A stretch of DNA of 64,000 nucleotides from Antilocapra americana (taxonomy: Eukaryota > Chordata > Mammalia > Artiodactyla > Antilocapridae), in assembly GCA_007570785.1 (NCBI GenBank), contig ML664174.1, positions 3,468,828-3,532,827 on the forward strand, read 5' to 3'. How positions within the stretch are numbered: the stretch's first letter is position 1; the number at the start of each line of letters is the position of its first letter. Below are positions 49,284 to 60,837 of this stretch, one piece after another. The position numbers and the translations under genes are program-made. A model generated the notes under the pieces. That model saw only the letters and a list, made by a program, of their open reading frames with translations, searched no databases and was not told where the DNA came from.

Positions 49284-50556
49284 GTTCAGTTCAGTCGCTC
49301 AGTCGTGTCCGACTCTTTGCGACTCCATGGACTGCAGCATGCCAGGCCTCCTTGTTCATCACCAACTCCTGGAGTGTGTTCATGTCCATCAAGTTGGTGA
49401 TGCCATCCAACCATCTCATCCTCTGTCATCCCCTTCAGCCCCCTCCTTCAGTCTTTCCTAGCATCAGGGTCTTTCCGAATGAATCAGTTCTTTGTATCGG
49501 GTGGCCAAAGTATTGGAGTTTCAACTTCAACATCAGTTCTTCCAATGAATATTCAGGACTGATTTCCTTTAGGATGACCTGGTTGGGTCTCCTTGCAGTC
49601 CAAGGGACTCTCAGGAGTCTTCTCTAACACCACATTTCAAAAGCATCAATTCCTTGGTGCTCAGCTTTCTTTATAGTCCAACTCTCACATCCATATATGA
49701 CTACTGGAAAAACCACAGCTTTGACTAGACAGACCTTTGTTGGTAAAGTAATATCTCTGCTTTTTAATATGCTATCTAGGTTGGTCATAACTTTCCTTCC
49801 AAGGAGTAAGCGTCCTTTAATTTCATGGCTGCAGTCACCATCTGCAGTGATTTTGGAGCCCCCCAAAAATAAAGTCTGACACTGTTTCCACTGTTTCCCC
49901 ATCTATCTGCCATGAAGTGGTGGCACCGGATGCCATGATCTTAGTTTTCGGAATGGTGAGTTTTAAGCCAGCTTTTTCACCTTCCTCTTTCACTTTCATC
50001 AAGAGACTCTTTAGTTCCTCTTCACTTTCTGCCATAAGGGTGGTGTCATCTGCATATCTGAGGTTATTGATATTTCTCCCAGCAATCTTGATTCCAGCTT
50101 ATGCTTCATCCAGTCCAGCACTTCTCATGATGTACTCTGCATTTAAGTTAAATAAGCAGGGTGACAATATACAGCCTTGACGTACTCCTTTCCCAATTTG
50201 GAACCAGTCTGTTGTTCCATGTCCAGTTCTAACTGTTGCTTCTTGACCTGCATACAGATTTCTCAAGAGGCAGGTCAGGTGGTCTGGTATTCCTATCTCT
50301 TGAAGACTTTTCCAGAGTTTGTTGTGATCCACACAGTCAAAGATTTGGTATAGTCAATGAAGCAGAAGTAGATGTTTTTCTGGACTCTCTTGCTTTTTCT
50401 ATGATGCAACGGATGTTGGCAATTTGATCTCTGGTTCCTCTGCCTTTTCTAAATCCAGCTTGAACATCTGAAGTTCACGGTTCATGTACTGTTGAAGCCT
50501 GGCTTGGAGAATTTCAGCATTACTTTGCTAGTATCTTTACCACTAGGGCCACCTTT
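49284..50556 (-). mobile_element. BovB (RTE) LINE, 5'-truncated, degenerate reverse transcriptase
   Basis: About 1.27 kb of BovB in minus orientation, ending at its 3' tail (TTCAGTTCAGTCGCTCAG on the plus strand at 49284). Minus-strand frames carry RT-like stretches: GIPDHLTCLLRNLYAGQEA and VRQGCILSPCLFN within 50099-50332, and a YADD catalytic motif encoded at 50045-50056 followed by EKAGLKLTIPKTKIMA. Frame breaks and stops separate these parts, and the endonuclease and first RT part are missing, so the copy is dead. BovB spread widely in ruminants and is known from squamates, which is why horizontal transfer is accepted for the family. Confidence 0.93.
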
Positions 50557-50569
50557 AACATGGCTTGAG

Positions 50570-51290
50570 GTAATTATTCTTTATTCCAACTAATAATACT
50601 TCCTGAACACCCACCCTGTGAATTGTTCTAAAGCCTGGGGCTAGGACGGTGAATGTAGCAGAAAAGCCCTCACTCCCCTCCACTCTAGTAGGGGTGTGCA
50701 AGAACAAGCCAATCAATAAACAATGCAAAGATGGGACAGTGAAAAGTGTTATGCAGAAAAACAAAATTAAAAAGTAATATGACTAAGATGGCTGATTGAA
50801 TACTGTTATCAATTGGTTGGTCAAGGAAGGCCTCTCTGAAGAAAGTTATTTAAGACAAGACGTAAATGTCCAGAAGGAATCAGCTACACAAGGAAAGGAC
50901 ATTCCAGGCAGAAGGAAGAGCAAGTAGAAAGACCCTAAAACATGAACAAACTTCACATGTCCAGGGTAAAGAGAGCCAGTGTGGCTGGAGGGAGCAGAAG
51001 GGATGACACAGGGTAGAAAAGACAGAAGCCTTCAGACTGTGAAGAAGCTTGGAGACCTTGCTAAGAACAATGTGAAGTGGTCACAGGATGCCATGGGATG
51101 GTTATGCACACGACCTGGCAGAAAATACAAATGGTTTGCTCTAAGTTAGGGTCAGCAGAGATGGAGAGAAAATGGACAGAGCTGGGTACTTTTGGAGGTA
51201 GAGACAACAAGGCATGCAGATGGATTACGCATGGTTTAGAAACATGACATGCTGATGGATCTAGAAAGAAGCAAGGATAACTCATGAATG
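50570..51290. repeat. Ancient L2/MIR-class interspersed repeat (tentative)
   Basis: A series of phrases common to old mammalian repeats: GGTGAATGTAGCAG near a CTCCACTCTAGTAGGGGTG, GGAAGGCCTCTCTGAAGAAA, GACATTCCAGGCAGAAGGAA, AGCCAGTGTGGCTGGAGGGA. Family assignment needs a library comparison. Confidence 0.4.
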
Positions 51291-53565
51291 ACTAGCTTGA
51301 GCAACTGGGTGGATGATTCTGCAGAGATATTCAGAGTGGGCAAGAAGCATTTTATAAACAGGATGACCTCGTTTTGTCTGTGGCTGAGATGATTCCTTAG
51401 AATGCAGCACTTTCAGTGTTAAAACCAAGAAAGTCCTGGGAAACCAGGATGAGTTGATCATCCCAGATACAAACCAGGAGTTTATGCTGAGCCTATCTAC
51501 TGGAGATCTATGTAGAGCTACCAGAAAGGCAGCTTGAAACACTAATCTAAAAGCAGCTCTCAGCTGCAGGCACACAATTGGGAACCGCAGAGATATATGG
51601 GTGGCATTTAAAGTCACAGAACTAGATGGTATCACCTTGGGGGAGAAGAGAGACCAGGACACAGTCAGCATTTCTCTTTTTCACAGATAACATAAAAATG
51701 CCTGCATCAGTATAGTTCCCCATTTACACTGCCACTGACTTTCAGAATTAAAGACTCTTACTTTCCAGATCTTGCCAGAAAATTAGAAACACAAAGTAAA
51801 ATGTACATTTCAGATGCTCTGGGTGAACAGCCACTTAGCTTAAAGCTTCAGCTTTGACAGCCATGTCAGAGCCTTCCTAGGCATCACAAAAGAGTCCAAA
51901 TATACAGAGTAGCTTTGTTTATTGACCATCCTTTCCCTTCTCTTCCCCAAAGCTTCATCACAAGGCAATCCTATGACTGCTACTCACAAATGTCTGGCCT
52001 CTTTTTCCTACTTCCAATCCCACGCCCCTCTTTTTCTAATTATCTTCAAGAAACATTACCCTCAACTACCATAATCAAAAACTCACAATGAGGAAAAGGA
52101 ACACAGAAAGACGTAAGTTGACAATAAAAACTCTCCAAGGGCAAGTTTCACTTGAGAGGGGCCCACAGTTCAGTGCATTAGTCTCTGTGAAGATTTCTAA
52201 CACCCTTGGCTGCAACTGAACTTGGGTACATTGGTATTCAGAAAAGGAACAATTACCAGAGTGACTCAACAGATGGCCCATTGAAACTACAGGATTAATG
52301 CAATGTGTCTGGCGACCTAGTTCAAGTAACTAAATAGAAGCCTCCCAGTTGGCCAACTTGTGATTGAAAATATCAAATGTTTGCAGCAGACCTTGTAAAA
52401 TCTAGCCCGATTTATCCATTCTAGGCAGAGACTAAGAGAATGAAACGTGAGAAATACCCAAAGTGATCCTGGGGCTGGGGATGGTCACAGCAGGATTACC
52501 TGGCTCCCCCGTGCGACAGCTCCATACCTGAAGGCAAGCAACCTGGCTAGAGAAGCAAGACAATGCAGGACATTTAGAATATATGTATTTAAGACTTTTT
52601 AAAAAGATGCTCTCTCACCAAAATCACTCTGCCCAAAAGATAACTGAAATGTAGAATTTCAGAAAGAAGCAATTAATGGGAAAAAATTATACCTAGTAAA
52701 TCCTAATCTACTGATAAATGGACCCTCCCCACAGTGGGCCTCTCTCTGTAGGGCTAAGGGAGCCATCACGGTCACCCTTCAAAAGGACTTCCCCAATTTT
52801 TCTCTAGCACTTAAAAACACATGCAGATTCACCTTAAACTCTTAAGTTTAACAGAAGTGAAGCATTTTAAAACAGATAAAGAAAAAAGAAAGCATACTTG
52901 AATTTAAAAATAATGATAAAAACCTCAGAACAGTAAGACTCAAAGACTTATGATCAAATAGGATAAGCAATGTCTCATTATGTAATTATGCCTTTTCATT
53001 TCATTTTTACTCTGAATATGAATATTATTTTTAAACTACAATATTAGAAATGCAACATCCTAATGTAAAACATCCTTAAAACACTGATTCTCCTGTTGAT
53101 TGACTGTTGATAACTACATTTTCAGGGCACTTAAAAATATTATTTACATATATGTGTAAAACATACTCACATACAATGATTTTATGTGCTATATAAACAC
53201 CTTCTATGATCACCACATTCCTCTCTAGAAGGATATAAATTTAAAAAATCAATCTGATAAAATTTCATTTATCTTTCAAAGAAATTAAAATTTTGTAAAT
53301 GATGGAAATTCACTGAACAAAATGTTCATAGCAGACTTTTCATGGCATAATTGGGTTTATAGACTTCTGACATTATGCTTAAGCATAGTAAAGCTATACA
53401 GATACATTTAATGGATACTAAGTCAAATACAATTGCCTGAAACAAGAAATACAAAATTTAATTTGTATATTTTTAAGTACATTTAATTGCTTCACCTTCA
53501 TTCCAGTAAAATCATTGAACGATGCTTCACAGATCCATTCCATTAGCATTAGGACACTATTTATA
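51291..53565. other. Intronic segment, nothing recognised
   Basis: No young transposable element or exon in about 2.3 kb; AT-rich from 52800 onward. Confidence 0.3.
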
Positions 53566-53723
53566 GCTTTAAAATTTAATGATCTGAAAATATATTAATC
53601 TTTAGTTCATACCTCCTTTAAAAAAAAATAAGTTCTGAGATGTCGCTTTAAAATTTAATGATCTGAAAATGGATTAATCTTTAGTTCGTACCTCCTTTAA
53701 AAAAAAATAAGTTCTGAGATGTC
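53566..53723. repeat. 79-base tandem duplication, two copies
   Basis: Copy 1 is 53566-53644 and copy 2 is 53645-53723, each starting GCTTTAAAATTTAATGATCT and ending GTTCTGAGATGTC. I count 3 differences in 79 positions and no gap. Confidence 0.95.
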
Positions 53724-54612
53724 ATGATGGCTTTATAAGAATAAGCAGAGCTTTTTAATAAGAGGCATTCTGACAAAAAGAGAAAAGCAGACACTGTTCA
53801 GGTGGAAAAAACGAAATGAAAAACTCCAGGTAGGAATCTTGAAAAGAGGGCACTCAAAGACACGTGCTCTGCAAAGACAGAGCCTCCTGTGCCCACAGTC
53901 ACAGGGCAGAGTCACCCACTGCCCAGTTCCTCGGAGGGAAAGGAGGCCTCCATGAGAATATTTTAACAAAAAAATTACGCTGGGACATCAATATACCTTG
54001 AAAGTACTGTCATAATTAATTTTTAGAAATCTATCCAGCAATGAAGTATAAGATACAAATGAACAAAAAAACTTTTCACTGAGCTCCTTGTTTCAAAACC
54101 ATTTTTAAGCTTCTGATGCATATAAAATTCTACAGCCTCTCTAAAGATTGAGACAAACATGTTACTACCGTCCAGTGCTGAGAGCTGTTAGGGGAACACT
54201 TCACATAAAACCACATAGGACACAGAGCAGCAAGCACCACGGTATAATTCTAACAACTATTTTTTTGGCTGGACTTGGAAATGGTGCCCAGAGAGATGAC
54301 ATGGCAACCAAGAACAGGCGTGAGGACATGCTGAGGAGGAGTAAAGGAGAACCAGCCCCTAGTCTCGGGCCTCTGCACAGGAAGGGCAACGAAGGGCAGT
54401 ACCATCATCTCCCCCAGCAGGCCTTCTCTCTGAGCACCAGACCAGGTGAGGCAGCCAGCCCTACCAGGGAATTCCAAGGAACCCATTCTTTCAAAGCACT
54501 TGCCATGCTTTATGGTGAGTTCTTTTGGGGCAGAAGTCGGGTCTCATCAACCTGTCCAGCCCAGACACCAGCTGAGTCACAAAGCACCCACTTAATAAAT
54601 GTGTGATATAAA
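53724..54612. other. Intronic segment, nothing recognised
   Basis: Contains a 152-codon open frame (54148-54606, plus) with no recognisable domain or exon signals, treated as chance. Confidence 0.35.
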
Positions 54613-54622
54613 AATGAATGAG

Positions 54623-55314
54623 TGGACTTCCTTGGTGGCCCAGTGGATAAGAATCTGCCTGCCAGCATCGGAGATGCAGACACAGAGAACAGACTTAAGG
54701 ATGCAGGTCGCCGGGGGGAGGAGGAGGAGAGGGTGAGGGGAATGGAGAGAGTAGCATGGAAGCATATACTCTGCTATACGTCAAATAAGTAGCCAATGGA
54801 AATTTGCTGTATGACTCAAGGAACTCAAACCGAGGCTCTGCAACAACCTAGAGGGGTGGGGAAGGGTGGGAGGTGGGAGGGAGGTTCAAGAGGGAGGGGG
54901 CATATGTATATCCATGGCTAATTCACGTTGACGTAGGGCAGAAACTAAAGCAATATTGTAAAGCAATTATCCTTCAATTAAAAATAAATAAATTAAAAAA
55001 AAAAAAAAGAATCCACCTTCCTGGTCTGGGAAGATCCCACATCTTGCAGAGCAACTAAACCTATGTACCACATAAACCTACTGAGCCCAAGCTCTAGAGC
55101 CCGTGAGCCACAACTACTGAGCCGGCATGTCACAACGACCGAATTCCTCGCGCCTGCAGCCTGTGCTCCACAACAGGAGCCACTTGAACGAGAAGCCCAC
55201 ACACGGCAGCAAAGAATAGCCCTTGCTTGCCACAACTAGAGAAAAGCCTGCGCAAAGCAATGAAGACTCAGCACAGCCAAAAATAAATAAATAAATAAAC
55301 TTTATTTAAAAAAG
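54623..55314 (+). repeat. CHR SINE (long form) split by an L1 3' end, with TSD
   Basis: The head TGGACTTCCTTGGTGGCCCA starts at 54623. The body resumes near 55010 (CTGGTCTGGGAAGATCCCAC) and runs to an AAATAAATAAATAAAC tail. AATGAATGAG flanks the whole at 54613-54622 and 55315-55324, so the composite arose as SINE first, L1 second. Confidence 0.88.
54685..55009 (+). repeat. Ruminant L1 3' end inserted in a CHR SINE
   Basis: GGAAATTTGCTGTATGACTC, AGGAACTCAAACCGAGGCTC, AAGCAATATTGTAAAGCAAT and a poly(A) end (54995-55008). Same subtype as 40515-40790. The exact 5' edge is unclear. Confidence 0.8.
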
Positions 55315-55324
55315 AATGAATGAG

Positions 55325-55589
55325 AAGACGAGAAGTCAGTAAGAAAAAAGGCGGCTATTTTTCATTGATGGAGGAGAACCAAGATGAAGAATTAAAAAAA
55401 AGAAAAAGAAAAGAAATCACTCCTTGGGAAATGAGGCAGAAAACAGAGAAGACAGTGTAGTTATGTCACAAGTAGAAGAAAGCCCAGGAATACGCAGGCT
55501 GAGAATCTTGAGAATTGGGTATCTGGAAATAAGGAGACCACAGAATTACAATACTTTAAGAGCAAAAGCCACAGAGTAATACAGTATTT
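55325..55589. other. Intronic segment, nothing recognised
   Basis: A-rich sequence between a CHR SINE and an L1. Confidence 0.3.
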
Positions 55590-56316
55590 CTTCCCCCCTA
55601 AGATCAGGAATAAGGCAAGGATTCTGTTCTCAACACTTTCAGTCAACCTTGAGCTCAAAGTTCTGGCTATTTCAGTCAGACCAGGAAAAGCAATTTAAAA
55701 AGGTATAAACATAGAAAAGGAAGAAGTAAAACTGTCATTGTTCATAGACATCTAGCAATGACTATGTATGTCAATAATACACACACACAGAAAATATTAC
55801 AACTAGCATGTGAATTTAGGAGTCTTGTAGAATATAAGGTCAGTATACATACAGCAACTATATGTTTCTATTCTAGCAAGTGAAAGGTGGAAAAAAATTT
55901 TTTAAAAATCTTAAAACTTTAAAACACTATCATTTTGAGGGGCATAAGAAAATCAGCCACATAATATCTACTTCATAAATATCTGATATAAGAATAAATG
56001 AATGAGAAAAAGTGTCAATGAAAATTCGTAATATATCTAAGTAAGGAAGTGAAAAATTTCTACATTGAAAACTACAAAACATTGCTGAGAGAATTTAGTA
56101 GGAAAGTTTGTGGAAAGCAGACTCAGAATTATCAAAATGTCTGTTCGCCACAAATTGAAAAACAGGTTCAATGAAATCCCAATCAAAATCTAGCAGGCTT
56201 TTATGAATCAAACAAAAAACAGTGACCAGTTCATTCTAAAATTTCTAAGAAAACACAAAGGATCTAGAATAGTTAAAACAATTATGAAAAGCAAGAACAA
56301 AGTTGGAGGGCTTAAT

Positions 56317-56375
56317 TACTTGATTTAAAAACTTATAATAAAGCTACTGTACTCAAGACAGTGTACAACTGGCAT
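56317..56375. repeat. 59-base direct repeat, copy 1, flanking a BovB piece
   Basis: L1-derived sequence starting TACTTGATTTAAAAACTTAT and ending GGCAT, repeated at 56557-56615 with 5 differences. Probable target-site duplication. Confidence 0.85.
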
Positions 56376-56556
56376 CAATTCAGTTCAGTTCAGTAGCTCA
56401 GTTGTGTCCGAATTTGTGACCCCATGAACCACAGCACGCCAGGCCTCCCTGTCCATCACCAACTCCCGGAGTCCACCCAAACTCATGTCCATTGAGTCGG
56501 TGATGCCATCCAACCATCTCATCCTCTGCCATCCCCTTCTCCTTCCACCCTCAATC
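56376..56556 (-). repeat. BovB LINE 3' end inside L1, minus orientation
   Basis: Starts with the reversed tandem tail CAATTCAGTTCAGTTCAGTA, then AGGCCTCCCTGTCCATCACC and CCATCCAACCATCTCATCCT. Truncated to about 180 bases. Confidence 0.93.
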
Positions 56557-56615
56557 TACTTGATTTAAAAACTTATAATATAGGTACTATACTCAAGACA
56601 GTGTATAATTGGCAT
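56557..56615. repeat. 59-base direct repeat, copy 2, flanking a BovB piece
   Basis: Second copy of 56317-56375, exactly 240 bases downstream. L1 sequence continues from it (AGGACAAATAGAGCAGTGGA). Confidence 0.85.
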
Positions 56616-57742
56616 AAGGACAAATAGAGCAGTGGAACAAAAGACAGTCCAGGAACAGATTTATACATATACGGTTAACTGATAATCAACCAAAACAACA
56701 ACTCACTACAAGAGGGAAAAAAATCATTTAGCAAACAAATGCTAATGGATATAAACTGGAGGAAAAAACATCTCAATAATTATGTTATTTCATATACAAA
56801 AAAATTAAAGATAGGTTATCAACCTAAATGTAAAGATAAAACCCTAAGGCATCTTTAAATAAAAACAAAAAAATACCTTCCCACTACTGAATAGGGAAAG
56901 ACTTCTTGGATAACTCACAGTCAAGTACTAACCATGAAAAATAATAAATTGGGTTAAACTTTCTGCTTATCAAGAGACACCATTAAGAATAAAAATAGCT
57001 CTCTCTTAAAGCAAAAGAAATAAAAACAAAAATACATAGGACCTAGTTAAAAACTTTCACAGAGCAAAGGAAATCATCAACAAAATGAAAAGTCAACAAA
57101 CTGAATGGGAGAATATATTTGCAACTGACCAATAAAGGGTACTATCCAAAATACATAAATAGCTCATACAAGGCAATAATAAAAAACAGCACAATTGAAA
57201 AATTGGCAGACGACTTGAATAGACAGTTTTGCAAAGAGAAATTGTAGATGGCCAACAGGCACATAAAAAGATGCTAAATATCATTAATTGTTGGAGAAAC
57301 ACAAATTAAAACCACAATGAGATTTCATCTCATACCTCTCAGGATGGCTACCATCAAAAAGAATATAAACAACAAATGGTGAGGATGCAGAGACACCGGA
57401 ACCCTCATACACTGTTGGTGGGAATGTGAATTGGCACAGCCACTGTGGAAAACAATATGGGGGTTTCTCAAAAAGCTAGAAAGAGAACTACGGTATGACT
57501 CAGCAAGTCGACTCTTGGGTATATAACCAGGGGGGAAGGAAAAAAATGAAAACATGGATTCAAAAAGATACATGTATCTCAGTTTTCATAGCAACACTAT
57601 TTACAATCGCCAATATAGCAACTGTAAGATATGGAAACATAATCTTACATATGTTACATAAAGATATGGAAACATATTGAAGAGATATGGAAACAACTCT
57701 AATGTCTTATCAACAGTTGAATGAATAGAAAGGATATGGTGT

Positions 57743-57764
57743 ACACACACACACACACACACAC
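57743..57764. repeat. (CA)n microsatellite within L1
   Basis: About 11 uninterrupted units after GGTGT. Confidence 0.9.
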
Positions 57765-58359
57765 TACGGAATACTATTCAGACATTAACAAAAAAGAATG
57801 ACATTTTCCCATTTGCAACAACATGGATGGACTTATGCTAAATGAAATAAGCCAGAGGAAGACAAATACTATATAGTATCACTTACACGTGAAATCTAAA
57901 AACTACAACAAACTGGTGAATATAACAAAAAAGTAGGAGACTCAGAGATACAGAAAACAAGCTAATGGTTACCAGTGGGAAGATGGAAGGGGAGAGGGGT
58001 GAGACAGGAGTAGAGGATTAAGAGGTACCAACTATTATATATAAAATAAATAAGCTATAAAGATATACTATACAGCACAGGAAATATATCCAATATTTTA
58101 TAATAACTATAAAAAGTATAATTTTTAAAAATTATCAATCACCATGTTACACATTTGAAACATGTAATATTGTACTATACTTCAATTAAAAATCAAAAAA
58201 GAATATAAATATATGCTTACATATATATGTATGTCTATGTTATATATGTGTACACATTTACCCATTATTTAAATATGTATAGGCAATACATATTTTAAAA
58301 CCTCACAAATCAACAATAATTCAATAATATTTTAGAAAAACCATCAAGAGAGTCTACAA

Positions 58360-58665
58360 AAAAAAAAAGATGAACAGCCAATAAACATATGAAAAGATAT
58401 TCAAAATCACTAATCATCAGGAAAACACAAATAAAAATCACAATGAGATACTCATCCTACTGTGCTGTGCTTAGTCAAGTGCGACTCTTTGTGACCCCAA
58501 GGACTGTAGCCCACCAGGCTCCTCTGTCCATGGGATTCTCCAGGCAAGAATACTGGAGTGGGTTGCCATGCCCTTCTCCAAGGGATCTTTCCAACTCAGG
58601 GATCGAACTCAGGTCTCCTGCATTGCAGGAGAACTCATCCTACTAGAATTAGCTAAAATTTAAAA
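58360..58665 (+). repeat. Second L1 3' region, first part
   Basis: AGCCAATAAACATATGAAAA, ATCACTAATCATCAGGAAAA and CACAATGAGATACTCATCC are L1 landmarks. The same L1 seems to resume at about 59285-59590. Confidence 0.7.
58450..58644 (-). repeat. Bov-tA SINE, minus orientation, with perfect TSD
   Basis: ACTCATCCTACT lies at 58450-58461 and 58633-58644. Between them is a Bov-tA whose tRNA-related head is truncated after CCTGCATTGCAGGAGA. Confidence 0.93.
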
Positions 58666-58695
58666 CAACTACAACAACAAAAAAACCCCAACAAC

Positions 58696-59273
58696 TGTGT
58701 GGCTGAACCACACTGACTCCATTTTGCCAGCTCCCTCCAACATCTGCAGTCCCACCTGCGCTCTTGTTTCTGGGTGACGTAGCTTTAGTCTTCCCAGTGA
58801 AGGCACCCAAGACAGGCAGGTGCCCTGTCTGCTCTACCCTTGCCTTTGTCTGATATGAAAACTGGAAGAATGCCTGCTGCTTACACAGAACCATCTTGGT
58901 TCCTAGAGGTGTGGACTTGCTTCTCTCTTGGTATGTAAGTTACTGACAAAGTAAAGTGACTCAGTCGTGTCTGACTCTTTGCGACCCCATGAACTGTAGC
59001 CTGCCAGGCTCCTCCATCCATGGGATTTTCCTGGCAAGAATACTGGAGAGGGTTGCCATCTGCTTCTTCAGAGGATCTTCCCAACCCAGGGATCAAATCC
59101 AGGTCTCCTGCACTGCAGGCAGACTCTTTACTGTCTGAGTCACCAGGGAAGCCCCCAGTAATCGACAAGAAACTTCGTAATTGCACTTTTTGGAGTTGCC
59201 TGTTTTGTTTTTGAGTCTCCAAGTTCCGTCTCAGTTCAGAGGATATTACTCAGTATCTCCTCCTTCCAATGCA
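58696..59273. mobile_element. Possible solo LTR of an endogenous retrovirus (tentative)
   Basis: A non-L1 block interrupts the L1 here. It starts TGTGTGGCTGAACC and ends CCTTCCAATGCA, giving TG...CA ends, and includes ACTGACTCCATTTTGCC, a phrase common in retroviral LTRs. Orientation is not certain, no clean 4-6 base duplication was found, and no internal viral genes are present. A Bov-tA lies inside it. Confidence 0.3.
58945..59157 (-). repeat. Bov-tA SINE, minus orientation
   Basis: AAAGTGACTCAGTCGTGTCT to GAGTCACCAGGGAAGCCCC, a complete element. Confidence 0.93.
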
Positions 59274-59284
59274 CACACACAAAA

Positions 59285-59590
59285 AGCTAACTATTAAACA
59301 CTAGTAAGAATGTGAAGCACCTAGAATACTCACCAATTATTACTTGCTCAGACATATTCAAAAAATGTTTAGCAGCTTCTTATACTGTCAAACAAACATC
59401 TAGTCTATGATCCAACAATTCTATTCCTAGGTATTTACCCAAGAGATACGAAAATAATATGTCTACAAAATGACTTTGTAAAAATGTTTCTAGCAGCCTT
59501 ACTCGTAACAGCCAGTAATAGCTAGAAACAACCCAAATCTTAGGCCACTTAAGATCTATGCATTTTACTGCATATGTATTATAAATCAGC
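59285..59590 (+). repeat. Second L1 3' region, continuation
   Basis: GATCCAACAATTCTATTCCT, AGGTATTTACCCAAGAGATA and TAGAAACAACCCAAATCTTA follow the usual L1 order after the part ending at 58665. Confidence 0.7.
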
Positions 59591-60630
59591 ACTGCCAAAA
59601 CACTACAAGAATTAAGGGGTTTAGACTGATGGACTAGTTCCTCTCCTTGCCCCACTTCTTGTTTTTCCTGCACTGGAAACAAGAGAGAGAGAATGAGAGA
59701 GCTGAGAGAGGGTGGGAACATTTGTGTTGGATAAAGAGAGGTGAAGAACGATTACAGGGAAAGAAAAAGCATCAGGAGACGGGCAGGGGGAAGACGGGAA
59801 TGCCAGGACTAGAAGATTCACATCTGGAGAAGGTGAGGGGTCCACAAGACAGATGGGGTGAGGAGTTCAACCATGGGAAGGCACAGGAGCTCAGTAAGCA
59901 GGGCGGACAGAGCAAAGGAAGGCACTGGGCGCTGGGGAGTAGGTTTACCCTCCAGCACGGTGGATCCACGGGCTTGCCATAAATCTGCCTGTAACTCCTT
60001 CCTCTCCCTTAACTTTTCAGGTTCCTAATTCAAGCAATTAACCTTAACTCCTTTGTGCTACCTGATGGGAAATGTACTGAATGGAGAGACCTGTGTTGAT
60101 AAGTGTTGTGATCGGTATCATACTCGCCTAAAATAAAGAAAGAATATCTGGCAAAAGACTAGAATCTCTCTTTTGAATGATGTATGCCTTGTGTCAACAT
60201 GGATTAGCTTTTCTAGAAAGAAGGATGCAACATCCCATCTGCTTCCAGCTCTTCAAATGACTTATTTTGTTCTTTTTAACAAATAACTGTGCATTTGGGT
60301 CTTTATTTACTTATCCTTAAAATGTATGTCACAGACTAATAAACACTGGATTCCTTACATTAGTCAAACATTCTAAATACAGAACATGCTCTCTAAGTTA
60401 ATTTACTCACCAGTAGGTCAACTTTCAACCAACGGCCCAATAAAGGCGATAATTTACCTCATATGGAGTATGAATTTTTCTTGCTAGAAATGGAGATAAG
60501 AAATTATAGTCCATGTAACATGAACAAGGTCTGGTTTCTGTGGGAAAGACAACTTGGACTTTCTATGCTCTGTCGGTTTCAGTCCCCTTTCCTGAACACT
60601 ATGTGACTTTACCCTAATTTCAAACAACTT
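59591..60630. other. Intronic segment, purine-rich, nothing recognised
   Basis: 59680-59950 is strikingly purine-rich on the plus strand (GAGAGAGAATGAGAGAGCTG). No gene or nameable repeat. Confidence 0.35.
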
Positions 60631-60644
60631 AAAATGCCTACGTA

Positions 60645-60823
60645 GGGACTTCCCTGGCAGTCCAGGTTAAGACTTCACCTTCCAAAGCAGGGGGTGTGGA
60701 TTTGATCCCTGGTTGGGGAGCTGAGATCCCACGTGCCTCATGGACAAAAAAAGCAAAACATAAAACAGAAGCAATACTATTACAAATTCACTGTAACAAA
60801 TTCAATAGAGAAATGAATTTTTA
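60645..60823 (+). repeat. CHR-type SINE with T/A-rich 3' extension and TSD
   Basis: GGGACTTCCCTGGCAGTCCA head, CCTGGTTGGGGAGCTGAGAT, AACAAATTCAATAGAG tail. Flanks AAAATGCCTACGTA (60631-60644) and AAAATGCCTAAGTA (60824-60837) match 13 of 14. Confidence 0.92.
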
Positions 60824-60837
60824 AAAATGCCTAAGTA

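Larger units (their letters stand above)
55590..58200 (+). mobile_element. L1 ORF2 3' part and 3' UTR, degenerate
   Basis: Degraded ORF2-like sequence (AGTTCTGGCTATTTCAGTCA onward) continues through the 3' region (ATACACTGTTGGTGGGAATG, CATGGATGGACTTATGCTAA, ATACTATATAGTATCACTTA) to an AATTAAAAATCAAAAAAG end. No intact frame. A BovB piece and a (CA)n repeat lie inside. Confidence 0.85.

Noticed and set aside
49624..50427. Several reverse-transcriptase-like open frames
   Set aside because: They are broken pieces of one dead BovB LINE, not host genes or a retron or other defence system.
54148..54606. 152-codon plus-strand open frame, the longest outside SIPA1L1 and repeats apart from the 261-935 frame
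   Set aside because: No domain, no splice signals, ordinary local composition; expected by chance in 64 kb.
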